Shown piece after piece: positions 1 to 8,939 of a stretch of 64,000 nt of DNA. A program made the translations under genes and the position numbers. Every line of letters starts with the position of its first letter. Positions within the stretch are counted from its first letter, which is position 1. Below the pieces are notes generated by a model. That model did not search any database and was not told where the DNA came from. It saw only the letters and a list, made by a program, of their open reading frames with translations. This DNA is from Klebsiella sp. RHBSTW-00484 (GTDB taxonomy: Bacteria; Pseudomonadota; Gammaproteobacteria; Enterobacterales; Enterobacteriaceae). The stretch covers positions 1,426,001 through 1,490,000 of the forward strand of contig NZ_CP055481.1 of assembly GCF_013705725.1 (NCBI RefSeq), given 5' to 3'.

Positions 1-1
1 C

Positions 2-1360
2 TTTTTTGAAAAACGCGCGCCGGGGGATGTTTTCAGCCGCTTTATTGCCTGGCAGAGCGGCATGCTGCAAAAAATTGAGCTGGATAACGGCCTGCGCTCG
101 GACTGGATTATTTGCGTTATCGCCATCGGCATCATGTTCTGGATCTCCCCGGTGCTGGCGCTGATTTCCGCCGTGGGCATTGTGGTGATGGGGTTAATTA
201 GCGTCTGGGCGATATTTCGCGACCGCTGGTATACGCAGCAGCTTCAGCTCAAGAGCGCGGTGCTAAATGACTTTTTTATGGAGACCCTTCAGGGGGTATT
301 AACCATTAAAACCGCCGGGCTGGAAACCCAGCGCAAAGCGCAGTTTGCCCGCCTGTCGCATGACCTTTTTACCTGCCTGCAACGGCAGAAAGTCTATCAA
401 CAAGTGAAAGACGGGCTGTATCAGCTGACCGGCAGCCTCGAAATGGTAGTTTTTATGCTGGTAGTGCTGCCGCTGGTGCATGCAAAACAGATCTCCCTGG
501 GCGACTTCTTTGCCTACAGCTTTTTGCGGCAAATTTTTACCTCCTACGTCACGCGGATGTTCTATGCCGTTATCCGTAAGTCGCAACTGCATGTGATTGA
601 TACCCGCGCACAGGGATTGTTTACGAAGCATGAGCTTGCTTCTCCCCTGATTTCTCCGCTCAGCGGAACAGCGGTTCCGCGACTGGCGTTCGAGCGGGTG
701 AGCTTTCATTACAACCCGCAAAGGCCAGTATTAAACGCGGTGGACCTCATACTTGAACCTGGCGATCAGATAGCCATTGTCGGCGATTCCGGTGCCGGAA
801 AAAGCACTTTGCTGCGGCTGATGACCGGGCTTTTTCCCGCACAGCAGGGGCGGATTTTGTTGAACAATGCAGAGGCAAGCGCTCCACAGCTGACGTCGCA
901 GGTGTGGTTGCAGAGTCAGGAGGACATCCTGTTTAACGCCTCGGTGCTGCAAAACATCACCCTGTTTGACCCGTGGTACAGCGACAGCGAACGTGGGCGC
1001 GTGGAAGCACTTGTCAGCAAAATGGCGCTGGGGCCGGTGGTTCAGGCGCTGCCGGGGGGAATGGAAGCGCTGATTCGCGAGAGCCACTCTGCGCTCTCTT
1101 TAGGCCAGCGCCAGCGGCTGATGCTGGCGAGGGCGCTCTACAGCACCCGACCGATTTTACTGTTCGATGAGCCTACCGCCAATCTTGATGATGAAACCGC
1201 AGAGACGGTGATCGCCGCGCTGTGTCAGCACTGCCGCGAACAGGGCAAGACGCTGATTGTCGTGACCCACAGCGAGCTGATTGTGAACCACTTTGCGCGA
1301 GTATATCGCCTGAACGAAGGCGAGCTGCGCGATATCGGGCAGGGAGCGGCGGGCCAATGA
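2..1360 (+). CDS. Peptide/bacteriocin-type ABC exporter, 5' end outside window
   Basis: The reading frame is open from base 2, so the start lies upstream. About 452 residues are visible. The first residues (FFEKRAPGDVFSRF) match the transmembrane domain of CvaB/LcnC-type exporters, and hydrophobic segments follow at visible residues about 35-75 and 145-170. The ATPase domain shows Walker A (GDSGAGKST), a signature LSLGQRQR in place of the usual LSGGQ, Walker B (ILLFDEPTANLDD) and the H-loop His (VVTHSE). Family members usually carry an N-terminal C39 peptidase that removes double-glycine leaders; whether this one does cannot be seen. The stop overlaps the next start by 4 bp, which implies translational coupling with the MacA-like gene. 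The likely role is inner-membrane export of a peptide or peptide-derived product. A general toxin or lipid ABC exporter is the alternative. Confidence 0.85.
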   Translation, partial: FFEKRAPGDVFSRFIAWQSGMLQKIELDNGLRSDWIICVIAIGIMFWISPVLALISAVGIVVMGLISVWAIFRDRWYTQQLQLKSAVLNDFFMETLQGVLTIKTAGLETQRKAQFARLSHDLFTCLQRQKVYQQVKDGLYQLTGSLEMVVFMLVVLPLVHAKQISLGDFFAYSFLRQIFTSYVTRMFYAVIRKSQLHVIDTRAQGLFTKHELASPLISPLSGTAVPRLAFERVSFHYNPQRPVLNAVDLILEPGDQIAIVGDSGAGKSTLLRLMTGLFPAQQGRILLNNAEASAPQLTSQVWLQSQEDILFNASVLQNITLFDPWYSDSERGRVEALVSKMALGPVVQALPGGMEALIRESHSALSLGQRQRLMLARALYSTRPILLFDEPTANLDDETAETVIAALCQHCREQGKTLIVVTHSELIVNHFARVYRLNEGELRDIGQGAAGQ

Positions 1361-2517
1361 TGCGAGGATTATTACGCCAACGCAAAACGTGGCTGTTTGC
1401 GCTGATCGCGATCGTAGCCATCATCGTCGCCGTTCTTTATCAGCGCGCGCTGCCGGCGCAGGCCGAATCGCTCTATACCGTCGCCCTCGATCGTGGAGAT
1501 ATCGAAAAAGTGGTGCTGGCGAGCGGCATCATCAAACCAGCCGTCCAGGTGAGCGTTGGCGCTCAGGTCAGCGGGCAGTTGCGCAAGCTGTTTGTTCGTC
1601 AAGGGGAGCGGGTGCAAAAAGGGCAACTGCTGGCCGAAATCGACCCGACTTTACAGCTTTCAGACTTACGTAACGCCACCGCACAGCTGGCCAGCGCCAG
1701 AGCGCAGAAGTTAGCCTCTGAAGCGACGCTGGTGCAGTACCGCAAAGCGCTGACCCGCGAGCAGACCATGAACCGCGATGGCTCTGGTGTGAACAGCGAC
1801 CTTGAACAGGCGCAGGCGCAATATGCCGCGCAGGTTCAGCAGATTGCGGTCAATGAGGCGCAGATTGTGCAAGCGGAAATGAGCGTGCAGACCGCCAACG
1901 CCAACCTCGGCTATACGCGCATTCTCGCCCCTATGGACGGCGAAGTACTCGGCATTGTCACCCGTGAAGGGCAAACCATCGTATCTTCACAAATTGCGCC
2001 GACTATTCTGGTGCTTGCCGACCTCGATAAAATGCAGGTGCAAACGCGTATTTCCGAAGCCGATATCCAGAAAATCCATCCCGGACAGCCGCTGTGGTTT
2101 TACGTGATTGCCGACCCGCAAACGCGTTATGAGGGGGAGCTTGGCTATGTCCAGCCCGCGCCGCAGGAGGCGCTGGAAGAGCAAAACTCAGGGGCTTCCG
2201 CCAGCAATCAGCAAAGCACTGCCATTTACTACAACGGCACCTTTGAGGTGGATAACCGCCAGCGGCTACTGAAAACCTCGATGACCGCGCAGGTGTTTAT
2301 CCGCATTGCGCAGGCCAAGGAGGCGCTGCGGGTTCCAGTTGCTGCGCTGGGGCGTTCGCTGGGCAATGAACGCTATCTGGTGGTGGTGCAGAAGGCGAAC
2401 GGCAGCGAGGAGCGCACCGTTCGTATCGGCATTAACGACCGCCAGTACGCACAGGTCCTTGAAGGCTTGCAGCCCGGTGAGCGGGTGGTGATCCCGCAGG
2501 ATGCAGGGTCAATCTGA
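1357..2517 (+). CDS. MacA-like periplasmic adaptor of a tripartite exporter
   Basis: A 386-residue protein with one N-terminal membrane anchor (residues about 10-30), then a lipoyl/barrel-sandwich half (VSVGAQVSGQLRKLFV), a long helical hairpin and the second half (LGYTRILAPMDGEVL). This is the membrane-fusion-protein architecture of MacA/HlyD adaptors, which bridge an inner-membrane ABC pump to an outer-membrane channel. The start overlaps the previous stop as ATGA at 1357; an ATG at 1360 is equally possible. MacA of E. coli is 371 residues, so the length fits. The MacB-like gene begins on the last base of its stop codon. It is named by family because it sits in a dedicated biosynthetic operon rather than the housekeeping macAB locus. 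Confidence 0.9.
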   Translation: MMRGLLRQRKTWLFALIAIVAIIVAVLYQRALPAQAESLYTVALDRGDIEKVVLASGIIKPAVQVSVGAQVSGQLRKLFVRQGERVQKGQLLAEIDPTLQLSDLRNATAQLASARAQKLASEATLVQYRKALTREQTMNRDGSGVNSDLEQAQAQYAAQVQQIAVNEAQIVQAEMSVQTANANLGYTRILAPMDGEVLGIVTREGQTIVSSQIAPTILVLADLDKMQVQTRISEADIQKIHPGQPLWFYVIADPQTRYEGELGYVQPAPQEALEEQNSGASASNQQSTAIYYNGTFEVDNRQRLLKTSMTAQVFIRIAQAKEALRVPVAALGRSLGNERYLVVVQKANGSEERTVRIGINDRQYAQVLEGLQPGERVVIPQDAGSI

Positions 2518-4460
2518 TGGTGAAGCCTTTAATCCAGCTTAATAACGTCACCCGCTCTTTTATCGCCGGAACGCAGACGATACCGGTGCTGAAATCGGTG
2601 TCCCTGACCATTATGCCCGGCGAAATGGTAGCGATTATGGGCGCTTCCGGCTCGGGTAAATCGACGCTGATGAACATTATCGGCTGCCTGGACAAACCCA
2701 GCAGCGGCGAGGTTTATATCAACGGTATTGCCACTCATCAGGCCGATAGCGCGGCGCTTGCCGAACTGCGTAGCCGCTGGCTGGGATTTATTTTTCAGCG
2801 CTATCACCTGATGCCTTATTTAACGGCGGAAGAGAACATCGCCATTCCCGCCTTATATACCGCGATGCCTGCAACTGAACGTCAGGCGCGAATCGCGCTG
2901 CTGGCGGGAAAGTTGGGCATTGATACGCGCTTAGGGCATAAACCCGCGCAGCTCTCCGGCGGGCAGCAGCAGCGGGTCAGCGTGTGCCGGGCGCTGATCA
3001 ACGGCGCGCAGATTATTCTTGCTGATGAACCCACCGGGGCGCTGGATAGCGCCAGCGGCAGGGCGCTAATGGATGTTCTGCACCAGCTGAACGCCGATGG
3101 CCACACGGTGATTATCGTGACTCACGATCGCGAGGTGGCGCAGCAGGCGCAGCGGATCGTCGAGATCAGCGATGGGCAAATTGTTGCCGTTCGCACGAAT
3201 TGCGCTCAGGACAAGCGTGATATTCAGCGGTTGCCGGCGGTGCAGGATAACGGTCGGGCGTCGCTGTCGCGCAGCGTAGGCGAGTCGGTACGAATGGCAT
3301 GGCGTGCGCTGTTGGGCCATCGGATGCGCGCCTTTTTGTCGATGCTGGGGATTATTATCGGCATCTCATCTGTGGTTTCTTCGATGGCGGTAGGAGAAGG
3401 TGCCCGACAAACCATCATGAACGAGATTGGCAAACTGGGTAATACCACGCTCGAAATTCGCCCCGGTACCGGTTGGGGCAGCAAGCGCCCGGATATGGAA
3501 CGCGCGCTGTCGCTGGAGGATATCACCAGCCTCAGCAAGCAGCCCTGGGTGCTGGGAGTGTCGCCGATTGTCTCAAGCATGACTACCGCGGTGCGCCAGG
3601 GCCTGGATTCTTCGATGATTCTCTCCGGGGTTTCCGCCGACTATTTTTCGTTGCAGGGGATTCGCTTTATTCAGGGCAACGGTTTTACCCTGCGCGACGT
3701 CAACGACCGGGAGCCGGTACTGGTGCTGGATGAGACCAGTAAAGAGACGCTGTTTCCCGGCAATGAAGATCCGCTGGATAAAATCGTGCAAATCGCCGGT
3801 GCGCCGTGGCGGGTGATCGGCGTTGCCAGCAAGCCGGGGCCGAAAGTGGTCAGCGGGTTTATGTCGGCGTGGATCCCCTACACCTCGCTATTACAGCGGA
3901 TTTCCGGCGATAAGCCGCTGGAGGCGCTAACGCTGCGCTTTCAGGAGACGCTGTCGCCGAGAGAGGCCGCGCAGCGTGCGGAAAGGCATCTTATTCGCGA
4001 GCACGGCAAAAAAGATTTCTTTGTCCAGACCGACGAACAGCTCGCCAAAGCGCTGCAAAAAACCTCCGATTCAATGTCGCTGCTGATCACCGCGATTGCC
4101 GCTATCTCACTACTGGTCGGCGGCGTTGGGGTGATGAATATCATGCTGGTTTCCGTTACCGAGCGAACCCATGAGATCGGTATCCGACTCTCGGTTGGCG
4201 CGCGTCCCTCCGACATCATGCATCAGTTTTTGATTGAGGCGGTGATGATCTGCGCGCTCGGCGGGCTGACGGGGGTCATTGGCTCCTGGGCCGCCGGGAA
4301 CCTGTTTGCTCTGCTGACGCAGGAGTTCTCGATGGTCTTTACGTGGCTCCCGGTGGCGATGGCCTGCGGCTTTTCCGCTCTGATTGGCCTGACGTTTGGC
4401 TATTTCCCGGCGCGGCGAGCGGCGCGACTCAACCCGACGGAGGCGCTGGCCCGCGAATGA
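2517..4460 (+). CDS. MacB-like ABC pump (ATPase fused to permease)
   Basis: A 647-residue protein with an N-terminal ATPase (Walker A GASGSGKST, signature LSGGQQQR, Walker B ILADEPTGALD, H-loop VTHD). A transmembrane helix at about residue 270 is followed by a large periplasmic domain (about 300-510) and three C-terminal helices of the FtsX/MacB permease fold (KTSDSMSLLITAIAAISLLV onward). This order and length match MacB, which works as a mechanotransmitter with MacA and TolC. The gene overlaps the MacA-like stop (TGATG), and its own stop overlaps the next start (ATGA). Known MacAB-TolC-type pumps export amphipathic peptides, enterotoxin STII or siderophores, so a periplasmic intermediate of the operon product is a plausible substrate. 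That substrate is inferred. Confidence 0.92.
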   Translation: MVKPLIQLNNVTRSFIAGTQTIPVLKSVSLTIMPGEMVAIMGASGSGKSTLMNIIGCLDKPSSGEVYINGIATHQADSAALAELRSRWLGFIFQRYHLMPYLTAEENIAIPALYTAMPATERQARIALLAGKLGIDTRLGHKPAQLSGGQQQRVSVCRALINGAQIILADEPTGALDSASGRALMDVLHQLNADGHTVIIVTHDREVAQQAQRIVEISDGQIVAVRTNCAQDKRDIQRLPAVQDNGRASLSRSVGESVRMAWRALLGHRMRAFLSMLGIIIGISSVVSSMAVGEGARQTIMNEIGKLGNTTLEIRPGTGWGSKRPDMERALSLEDITSLSKQPWVLGVSPIVSSMTTAVRQGLDSSMILSGVSADYFSLQGIRFIQGNGFTLRDVNDREPVLVLDETSKETLFPGNEDPLDKIVQIAGAPWRVIGVASKPGPKVVSGFMSAWIPYTSLLQRISGDKPLEALTLRFQETLSPREAAQRAERHLIREHGKKDFFVQTDEQLAKALQKTSDSMSLLITAIAAISLLVGGVGVMNIMLVSVTERTHEIGIRLSVGARPSDIMHQFLIEAVMICALGGLTGVIGSWAAGNLFALLTQEFSMVFTWLPVAMACGFSALIGLTFGYFPARRAARLNPTEALARE

Positions 4461-5854
4461 AACTAGGGACTTTTTTACCGCTGATCCTGCTGCTCACGGG
4501 CTGCGGGAACCTGACCCGCAGCGATTATCAGCGACCGCTGTTGTCGGTGCCGGAAAACTGGCAGCGAACGGAAGAGCAGAATATCGCCCCTTCGCAGGTG
4601 GAAGATGGCCGCTGGTGGGATCGATTCGGCGACGAGCGTTTGTCGCGCGTGATGGGTCAGGTACTGGAAAGCAATAACGATCTGGCCGCTGCCGCATTAA
4701 CTCTCAAGCAGGCGCGCATTTCTGCCGGACTAACCCAGACCAATATCAGTCCCGACGCGACGCTCAACGGCTCCGGCAGCAATTCGAAGCCGTTAAACAG
4801 CGGGCGTTCGCAGGAGAGCTACAGCACCTCGTTGTCGCTGAGCTATGAACTGGATCTCTGGGGCAAGCTGGCGCGTATTCGCGAACAAAGTGAGTGGGAA
4901 GCGGTTGCCAGCGAGCAGGATTATCACGCGACGATCCTGTCGACGATTGATACCACCGCGCAGCTCTACTGGAACATCGCCCTGCTAAATCAGCAAATGG
5001 CTTATCAGGAGGTGAGTTTCGATATTGCCAGGCAGACGCTAGCGCAGATTGAGTCCTGGCAGCGGGAGGGGAAAGTTGGACGACTTGATGTTCTACAGGC
5101 CCGGCAGACGGTGATCAGCCGCCAGAATCAGCTGCTCGCCCTGAAGCAGCAGCGGGCGATTTCGCGCAACGCGCTGGCGCTGCTGCTCAACCGCCCACCG
5201 TCGCAGCATACCGATGAGGCCCATACGCTGGATGTTCGCCAGCACGTCGCCATTGCCAACGCCACGCCGTTGGCCGCGCTCGCCAGTCGTCCGGATCTTC
5301 AGGCGGCGGAATCGCGCCTGCGTGCGGCGCTGGCGGGCTCAGATGCCGCGCGGCTGAGCTTCTATCCCACGCTTTCGTTGCAGGGAACGCTTAGCGCCGG
5401 AAGCCAGATTTTTCACCAATGGTTTAACGATCCGCTACGCACCGTCGGCGGCAGCGTGAGCGCGCCCTTTATCCAGTGGAACACGGTGCAGCTCACCGTG
5501 GAACAGGCCAGCGTAAAGGTGCAGCAGGAGGCAGTGAACTTCCGCCGCACGGCCTATACCGCGCTGTCGGAAGTGGACAACGCCATGGAGAAGCGGCTCA
5601 ACGCCGACGAGCAGCGAGATCGCTTGCTGCAATCTCTACAACTGGGCCAGCAGCGCCTGACGCTTACCGAGAGCCGCTATCGTGCAGGCGCGGTGGATTA
5701 TCAGACCCTGCTGAACGCCCAGGATGCGCTGCTTGATGTGCAAAACAGCCTTGCGCAAAACCAGTACGACTATCTTTATGCCACTTTGCAGCTTTGGCTG
5801 GCGCAAGGTGGCAGTAACCCGCAACAGAGGACATCCCAAAATGAGTCACAGTAA
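4457..5854 (+). CDS. TolC/NodT-type outer-membrane efflux lipoprotein
   Basis: A 465-residue protein starting at the ATG that overlaps the macB-like stop by 4 bp. The signal ends in a lipobox (LLLLTGCGN), so it should be lipidated on the Cys at about residue 17. The remainder shows the duplicated helical repeats of the outer-membrane efflux family: LSYELDLWGKLARIREQSE in the first half, and the Arg-Pro-Asp-Leu motif (ASRPDLQAAESRLRAA) and LTESRYRAGAVDYQTLLNAQ in the second. It probably forms the outer-membrane duct for the MacAB-like pump, giving the operon its own complete exporter instead of borrowing TolC. Its 3' end overlaps the ketosynthase start by 14 bp. Confidence 0.92.
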   Translation: MKLGTFLPLILLLTGCGNLTRSDYQRPLLSVPENWQRTEEQNIAPSQVEDGRWWDRFGDERLSRVMGQVLESNNDLAAAALTLKQARISAGLTQTNISPDATLNGSGSNSKPLNSGRSQESYSTSLSLSYELDLWGKLARIREQSEWEAVASEQDYHATILSTIDTTAQLYWNIALLNQQMAYQEVSFDIARQTLAQIESWQREGKVGRLDVLQARQTVISRQNQLLALKQQRAISRNALALLLNRPPSQHTDEAHTLDVRQHVAIANATPLAALASRPDLQAAESRLRAALAGSDAARLSFYPTLSLQGTLSAGSQIFHQWFNDPLRTVGGSVSAPFIQWNTVQLTVEQASVKVQQEAVNFRRTAYTALSEVDNAMEKRLNADEQRDRLLQSLQLGQQRLTLTESRYRAGAVDYQTLLNAQDALLDVQNSLAQNQYDYLYATLQLWLAQGGSNPQQRTSQNESQ

Positions 5855-7094
5855 ACCCCCTTATCGCGTGGTAATTACCGGCTATGGCGCGGTGACTCCC
5901 CTTGGCGACAGCGCCGCCGAAAGCTGGCAGGCGATCATGGATTACCGTCACGGCTATCGCTATGTGGATTTGTCGTCCTACGGTATCCACACCCATTTTA
6001 TTGGCCAGGTAGAGAACGAACCGAGCCTCAAGGGCGTTCCTGCCGCCATTCGTCGGCGTCTGCCGCGCCATGCGCGCCTGGCGCTGGCCGCCGCGCGCGA
6101 AGCCATGGCGATGGCTTTTGCCGGTGAATCGCCCGCCGCGTTCTACGATCCGCTGATGTGTGGCGCGATTATCGGTTCCGGCTGGGCGGGGCTGGATGAG
6201 AGTTACCTGGCGGTGCCGGAGTTTGAGAAAAAAGGCGTCTCTTCACCTTTTAGCTGCTTCTTTTCGATGCCGAACGTGACTACCGCAGCCTGTAGCCAGC
6301 TGTGGAATCTGCGCGGCTATCAAAATACCCCTGTCGCCGCCTGTGCTACCGGCACTATTGCTATCGGCGAGGCCTATGATGCGATTCGCTTTGGTCGCGC
6401 CAGCATGATGCTTGCCGGGGCCGGGGAGTCGTTGAACAGTACCTGCGCTATCTGGAATATCGACGTGCTTGGCGCGCTAAGCCGGGAAACGGAATCGCCG
6501 GAACGGGCCAGCTGCCCGTTCAGCCAGCAGCGCAGCGGGTTTGTGCTCTCGGAAGGGGGCGCGGTGCTGTGCCTGGAAGAGCGCGAGAGCGCCCTCGCGC
6601 GCGGGGCGACGATCCTCGCGGAAGTGACCGGCTATGCCAATTTCTCCGATGCGGTAGATTTTACCTCGCCCGCAGAAGACTGCGTGGCCCGCGAACAGAC
6701 CATTCGCTGGGCGCTGCGCAGTGCGGATCTCCAGCCCTCTGACCTCGACTACATTAATGCCCACGGCACCTCCACGCCGCTTAATGATATTAATGAAACA
6801 CAGTCGCTGAAAAAGGCGCTGGGCCACGAGGCGTATCGGATCCCGGTCTCCAGCACCAAAGCCTACTCCGGGCATTTGATAGCAGCGGCGGGAAGCTTCG
6901 AGACCATTGTCTGCCTGCAGGCGATGGCGAACGGGATCATGCCCGCGACGGCGCATTTAACCCAGCCCGACCCGCTGTGCGATCTCGACTATATTGCCGA
7001 AGGGCATCGCCAGGGAGAGATTCGCCGGGCGTTGAATCTGAGCTTTGGTTTTGGCGGCGCGAACGCCGCGCTGGTGCTGGAGAAACACGCGTGA
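5841..7094 (+). CDS. Beta-ketoacyl-ACP synthase (FabF-like)
   Basis: A 417-residue condensing enzyme. The full catalytic triad is visible: Cys168 in ACATGT, His308 in NAHGTSTPLND and His345 in STKAYSGHL, with the conserved Lys340. The spacing is almost the same as in FabF. It would condense an acyl primer with malonyl-ACP. The start ATG at 5841 lies inside the end of the TolC-like gene (14 bp overlap), and its stop overlaps the following GTG start, so it is part of the same transcript as the exporters. It is not the housekeeping fabF, which sits with the fab genes in enterobacteria. No partner chain-length factor is seen. It could make a special fatty acyl chain or a short polyene. Confidence 0.9.
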   Translation: MSHSKPPYRVVITGYGAVTPLGDSAAESWQAIMDYRHGYRYVDLSSYGIHTHFIGQVENEPSLKGVPAAIRRRLPRHARLALAAAREAMAMAFAGESPAAFYDPLMCGAIIGSGWAGLDESYLAVPEFEKKGVSSPFSCFFSMPNVTTAACSQLWNLRGYQNTPVAACATGTIAIGEAYDAIRFGRASMMLAGAGESLNSTCAIWNIDVLGALSRETESPERASCPFSQQRSGFVLSEGGAVLCLEERESALARGATILAEVTGYANFSDAVDFTSPAEDCVAREQTIRWALRSADLQPSDLDYINAHGTSTPLNDINETQSLKKALGHEAYRIPVSSTKAYSGHLIAAAGSFETIVCLQAMANGIMPATAHLTQPDPLCDLDYIAEGHRQGEIRRALNLSFGFGGANAALVLEKHA

Positions 7095-7897
7095 CGCGGC
7101 TGTACTACACCCTGGCCGATGCTCATCAGTGGGCGGCATTTTCCGGCGATGACAACCCCATTCACTTCGATCTTTCGGCAGCGCGTGCGATGGGCGGCAG
7201 TCAACTGAGCGTCCACGGGATGCGCGCGCTGCTGGATGTGAAACGTGATGTTCAGTCGCGGCTGGCGTATCCGTCATCCCGCGCTGAAGGTTATCTGAAA
7301 TGTCAGGTACGCCTGCGCAGGCCGCTGTGGTGCGAAGCCGACTGGCTGTTAACGCCGGGACCAGCAAAAAACCGCGTGTTATCCGCCGCGTCGGTCACGG
7401 ATCCGCACAATGATGAAGTCTGTTTGTCATGCCAGATGAGCCTGGCGGCTGAACCGGAATCGCTGGTGGGGAAACAGCCCAGCGAACTTGATTCTAAAAC
7501 GCTGCTTGCTCTGCAATCCCACTTCAACAGCGCCTGGCCCGACCTGGCGCAGTGGCAATTTCTTGATGCACTGCTCTTTCGTCAGCTGATTAGCGATAAA
7601 GCGCTGCTGAATCAGGAGAACATTGCGGCCCTGCTCGACCAGGGGGAAACCTCGTTACAGCAAATTTTTACCCGCTATCCGGTGTTGCAAACTCATCAGG
7701 AGGTGATTTTCGATGCCCGATTTGCGGGTAAAGGAGCACCGATCTGGCCTGAATCCCTGTCGCTCTGGCTGCTACCCTCGCTGGTGGTCGGACAGGTTGA
7801 ACAGGGTGCGCTGGTGCGTATCGCGGCAGCGGCACAGCTCAATGACCAGATTATGACCAATGTGATTACGCTGAAAGTTGGCCCAATTAATAATTGA
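7091..7897 (+). CDS. MaoC-like hot-dog dehydratase/hydratase
   Basis: A 268-residue protein starting at GTG 7091, which overlaps the ketosynthase stop by 4 bp. The N-terminus carries the hydratase-2 motif (FSGDDNPIHFD), with the Asp and His expected to act on the beta-hydroxyacyl substrate, followed by a Gly-rich VHGMRALL stretch. That is the hallmark of MaoC-type (R)-specific hydratases and dehydratases. The C-terminal half (about residues 140-268) has no motif I recognise and may be a second, degenerate hot-dog domain. In this operon it would dehydrate the 3-hydroxyacyl-ACP made by the downstream reductase. No dedicated enoyl reductase is present in the window, so the product could keep double bonds, or the cell's FabI could supply that step. 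Confidence 0.8.
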   Translation: MTRLYYTLADAHQWAAFSGDDNPIHFDLSAARAMGGSQLSVHGMRALLDVKRDVQSRLAYPSSRAEGYLKCQVRLRRPLWCEADWLLTPGPAKNRVLSAASVTDPHNDEVCLSCQMSLAAEPESLVGKQPSELDSKTLLALQSHFNSAWPDLAQWQFLDALLFRQLISDKALLNQENIAALLDQGETSLQQIFTRYPVLQTHQEVIFDARFAGKGAPIWPESLSLWLLPSLVVGQVEQGALVRIAAAAQLNDQIMTNVITLKVGPINN

Positions 7898-7914
7898 TAA
7901 TTAAGGATAATTTT

Positions 7915-8166
7915 ATGATTCAGTATGATGAAATTCTGCAAAAAGTATGTGAAATGATCTGTGATGCCAAAGACCTGGAGCCCGATGAGGTCGATGAGAA
8001 TACGCCCCTCGTGCGGCTGAAATTAGATAGCCTCGACTACGTCGAGCTGATGGTACTGGCAAAGCGTGAATTCAACATCACGCTGGAGGCGGACTGGTTT
8101 ATTCACAATCCGGGGATCACTCTCGGCGAGCTGTGCCAGCACATCAGTAAAGAGTCAGGCCACTGA
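7915..8166 (+). CDS. Acyl carrier protein
   Basis: An 83-residue acidic protein with the phosphopantetheine attachment motif LDSLDYVELM, Ser39 being the modified residue. Size and helix pattern fit a type II acyl carrier protein. The ATG at 7915 is preferred to the upstream in-frame ATG at 7894 because an AAGGA ribosome site lies about 8 bases ahead of it. It is the only gene of the operon with a real gap before it (17 bp). It would carry the chain built by the neighbouring ketosynthase, dehydratase and reductase. No phosphopantetheinyl transferase gene is visible in the window. Confidence 0.88.
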   Translation: MIQYDEILQKVCEMICDAKDLEPDEVDENTPLVRLKLDSLDYVELMVLAKREFNITLEADWFIHNPGITLGELCQHISKESGH

Positions 8167-8167
8167 T

Positions 8168-8905
8168 ATGGCGCAGAAATGGATACTGGTTACCGGTGGT
8201 AGCCGCGGCATCGGTCGGGCGCTGGTGATGGGGTTGGCGAAAAGCTGGAATGTGGTGTTTACCGGTCGCAATGAAGCGGCGATCAACGACATCCAGGCGC
8301 AGGCGAGCGGAGACGATTCATCCCATTGGGTGCGAGGTTACGCCTGCGATGGCAACGACGAAGCGTGGGTTGAACAGCTTGCGCAGTCGCTACTGGCCGA
8401 GTGGGGCGCGCCGGAGGCGATTATCCACAATGCCGGGATCGCCCGTGATGGCCTGCATATTCATCAGAATGCGGCAATCTGGCGCGAGGTGCTGGAGACT
8501 AACGTTATCGCAATGATGAACTGGAACCGGGTTCTGCTGCCGGCGATGCTGATGCAGCGACGCGGTTCTATCGTGATGATGTCATCGGTCAGCGCGCTCA
8601 AGGGTAACGTCGGTCAGACGGCCTATGCTGCGAGCAAAGCGGCGATGGGCGGTATGGCGCGTTCACTGGCGTTGGAGGTCGGGCGTTTCGGTATCCGGGT
8701 GAACTGCCTGGCGCCGGGCTTGATTCGTACTGAAATGCTTGAAGAGATCCCGGCACAAAAATTAAAAGAGATGCGCCAGTCGATACCGCTGCGCAGATTG
8801 GGTGAAACGGATGATGTGCTTCAGGCGGTGGCGTTTTTAATCGGTGAGGGGAGTCAATATATCACCGGCCAGACCCTGGTGCTGGACGGCGGACTGAGTG
8901 CCTGA
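8168..8905 (+). CDS. 3-oxoacyl-ACP reductase (FabG-like SDR)
   Basis: A 245-residue short-chain dehydrogenase. The cofactor motif TGGSRGIGR lies at residues 9-17, NAG at 88-90, and the catalytic Ser140, Tyr153 and Lys157 are in place (SSVSALKG, YAASK). The ending VLDGGL is typical of FabG. The Arg in the cofactor motif suggests NADPH. It starts one base after the acyl carrier protein stop and ends the operon; a hairpin follows at 8910-8939. It should reduce the beta-keto group of the acyl chain made by the upstream ketosynthase. Confidence 0.9.
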   Translation: MAQKWILVTGGSRGIGRALVMGLAKSWNVVFTGRNEAAINDIQAQASGDDSSHWVRGYACDGNDEAWVEQLAQSLLAEWGAPEAIIHNAGIARDGLHIHQNAAIWREVLETNVIAMMNWNRVLLPAMLMQRRGSIVMMSSVSALKGNVGQTAYAASKAAMGGMARSLALEVGRFGIRVNCLAPGLIRTEMLEEIPAQKLKEMRQSIPLRRLGETDDVLQAVAFLIGEGSQYITGQTLVLDGGLSA

Positions 8906-8909
8906 ATAT

Positions 8910-8939
8910 GATCGGGCCGGACAATCGGCTGGCCTGATC
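8910..8939. terminator. Hairpin between convergent genes
   Basis: GATCGGGCC (8910-8918) pairs with GGCCTGATC (8931-8939), with one G-T pair. It fills the gap between the ketoreductase stop and the end of the convergent HD gene, so it probably serves both. No long T tract is present. Confidence 0.5.

Noticed and set aside
2..8905. Aryl polyene or granadaene-type cluster as a firm call
   Set aside because: There is only one ketosynthase, and no chain-length factor, ammonia-lyase or glycosyltransferase in the visible part. The peptide-exporter-type ABC protein points elsewhere. It cannot be excluded without upstream DNA.
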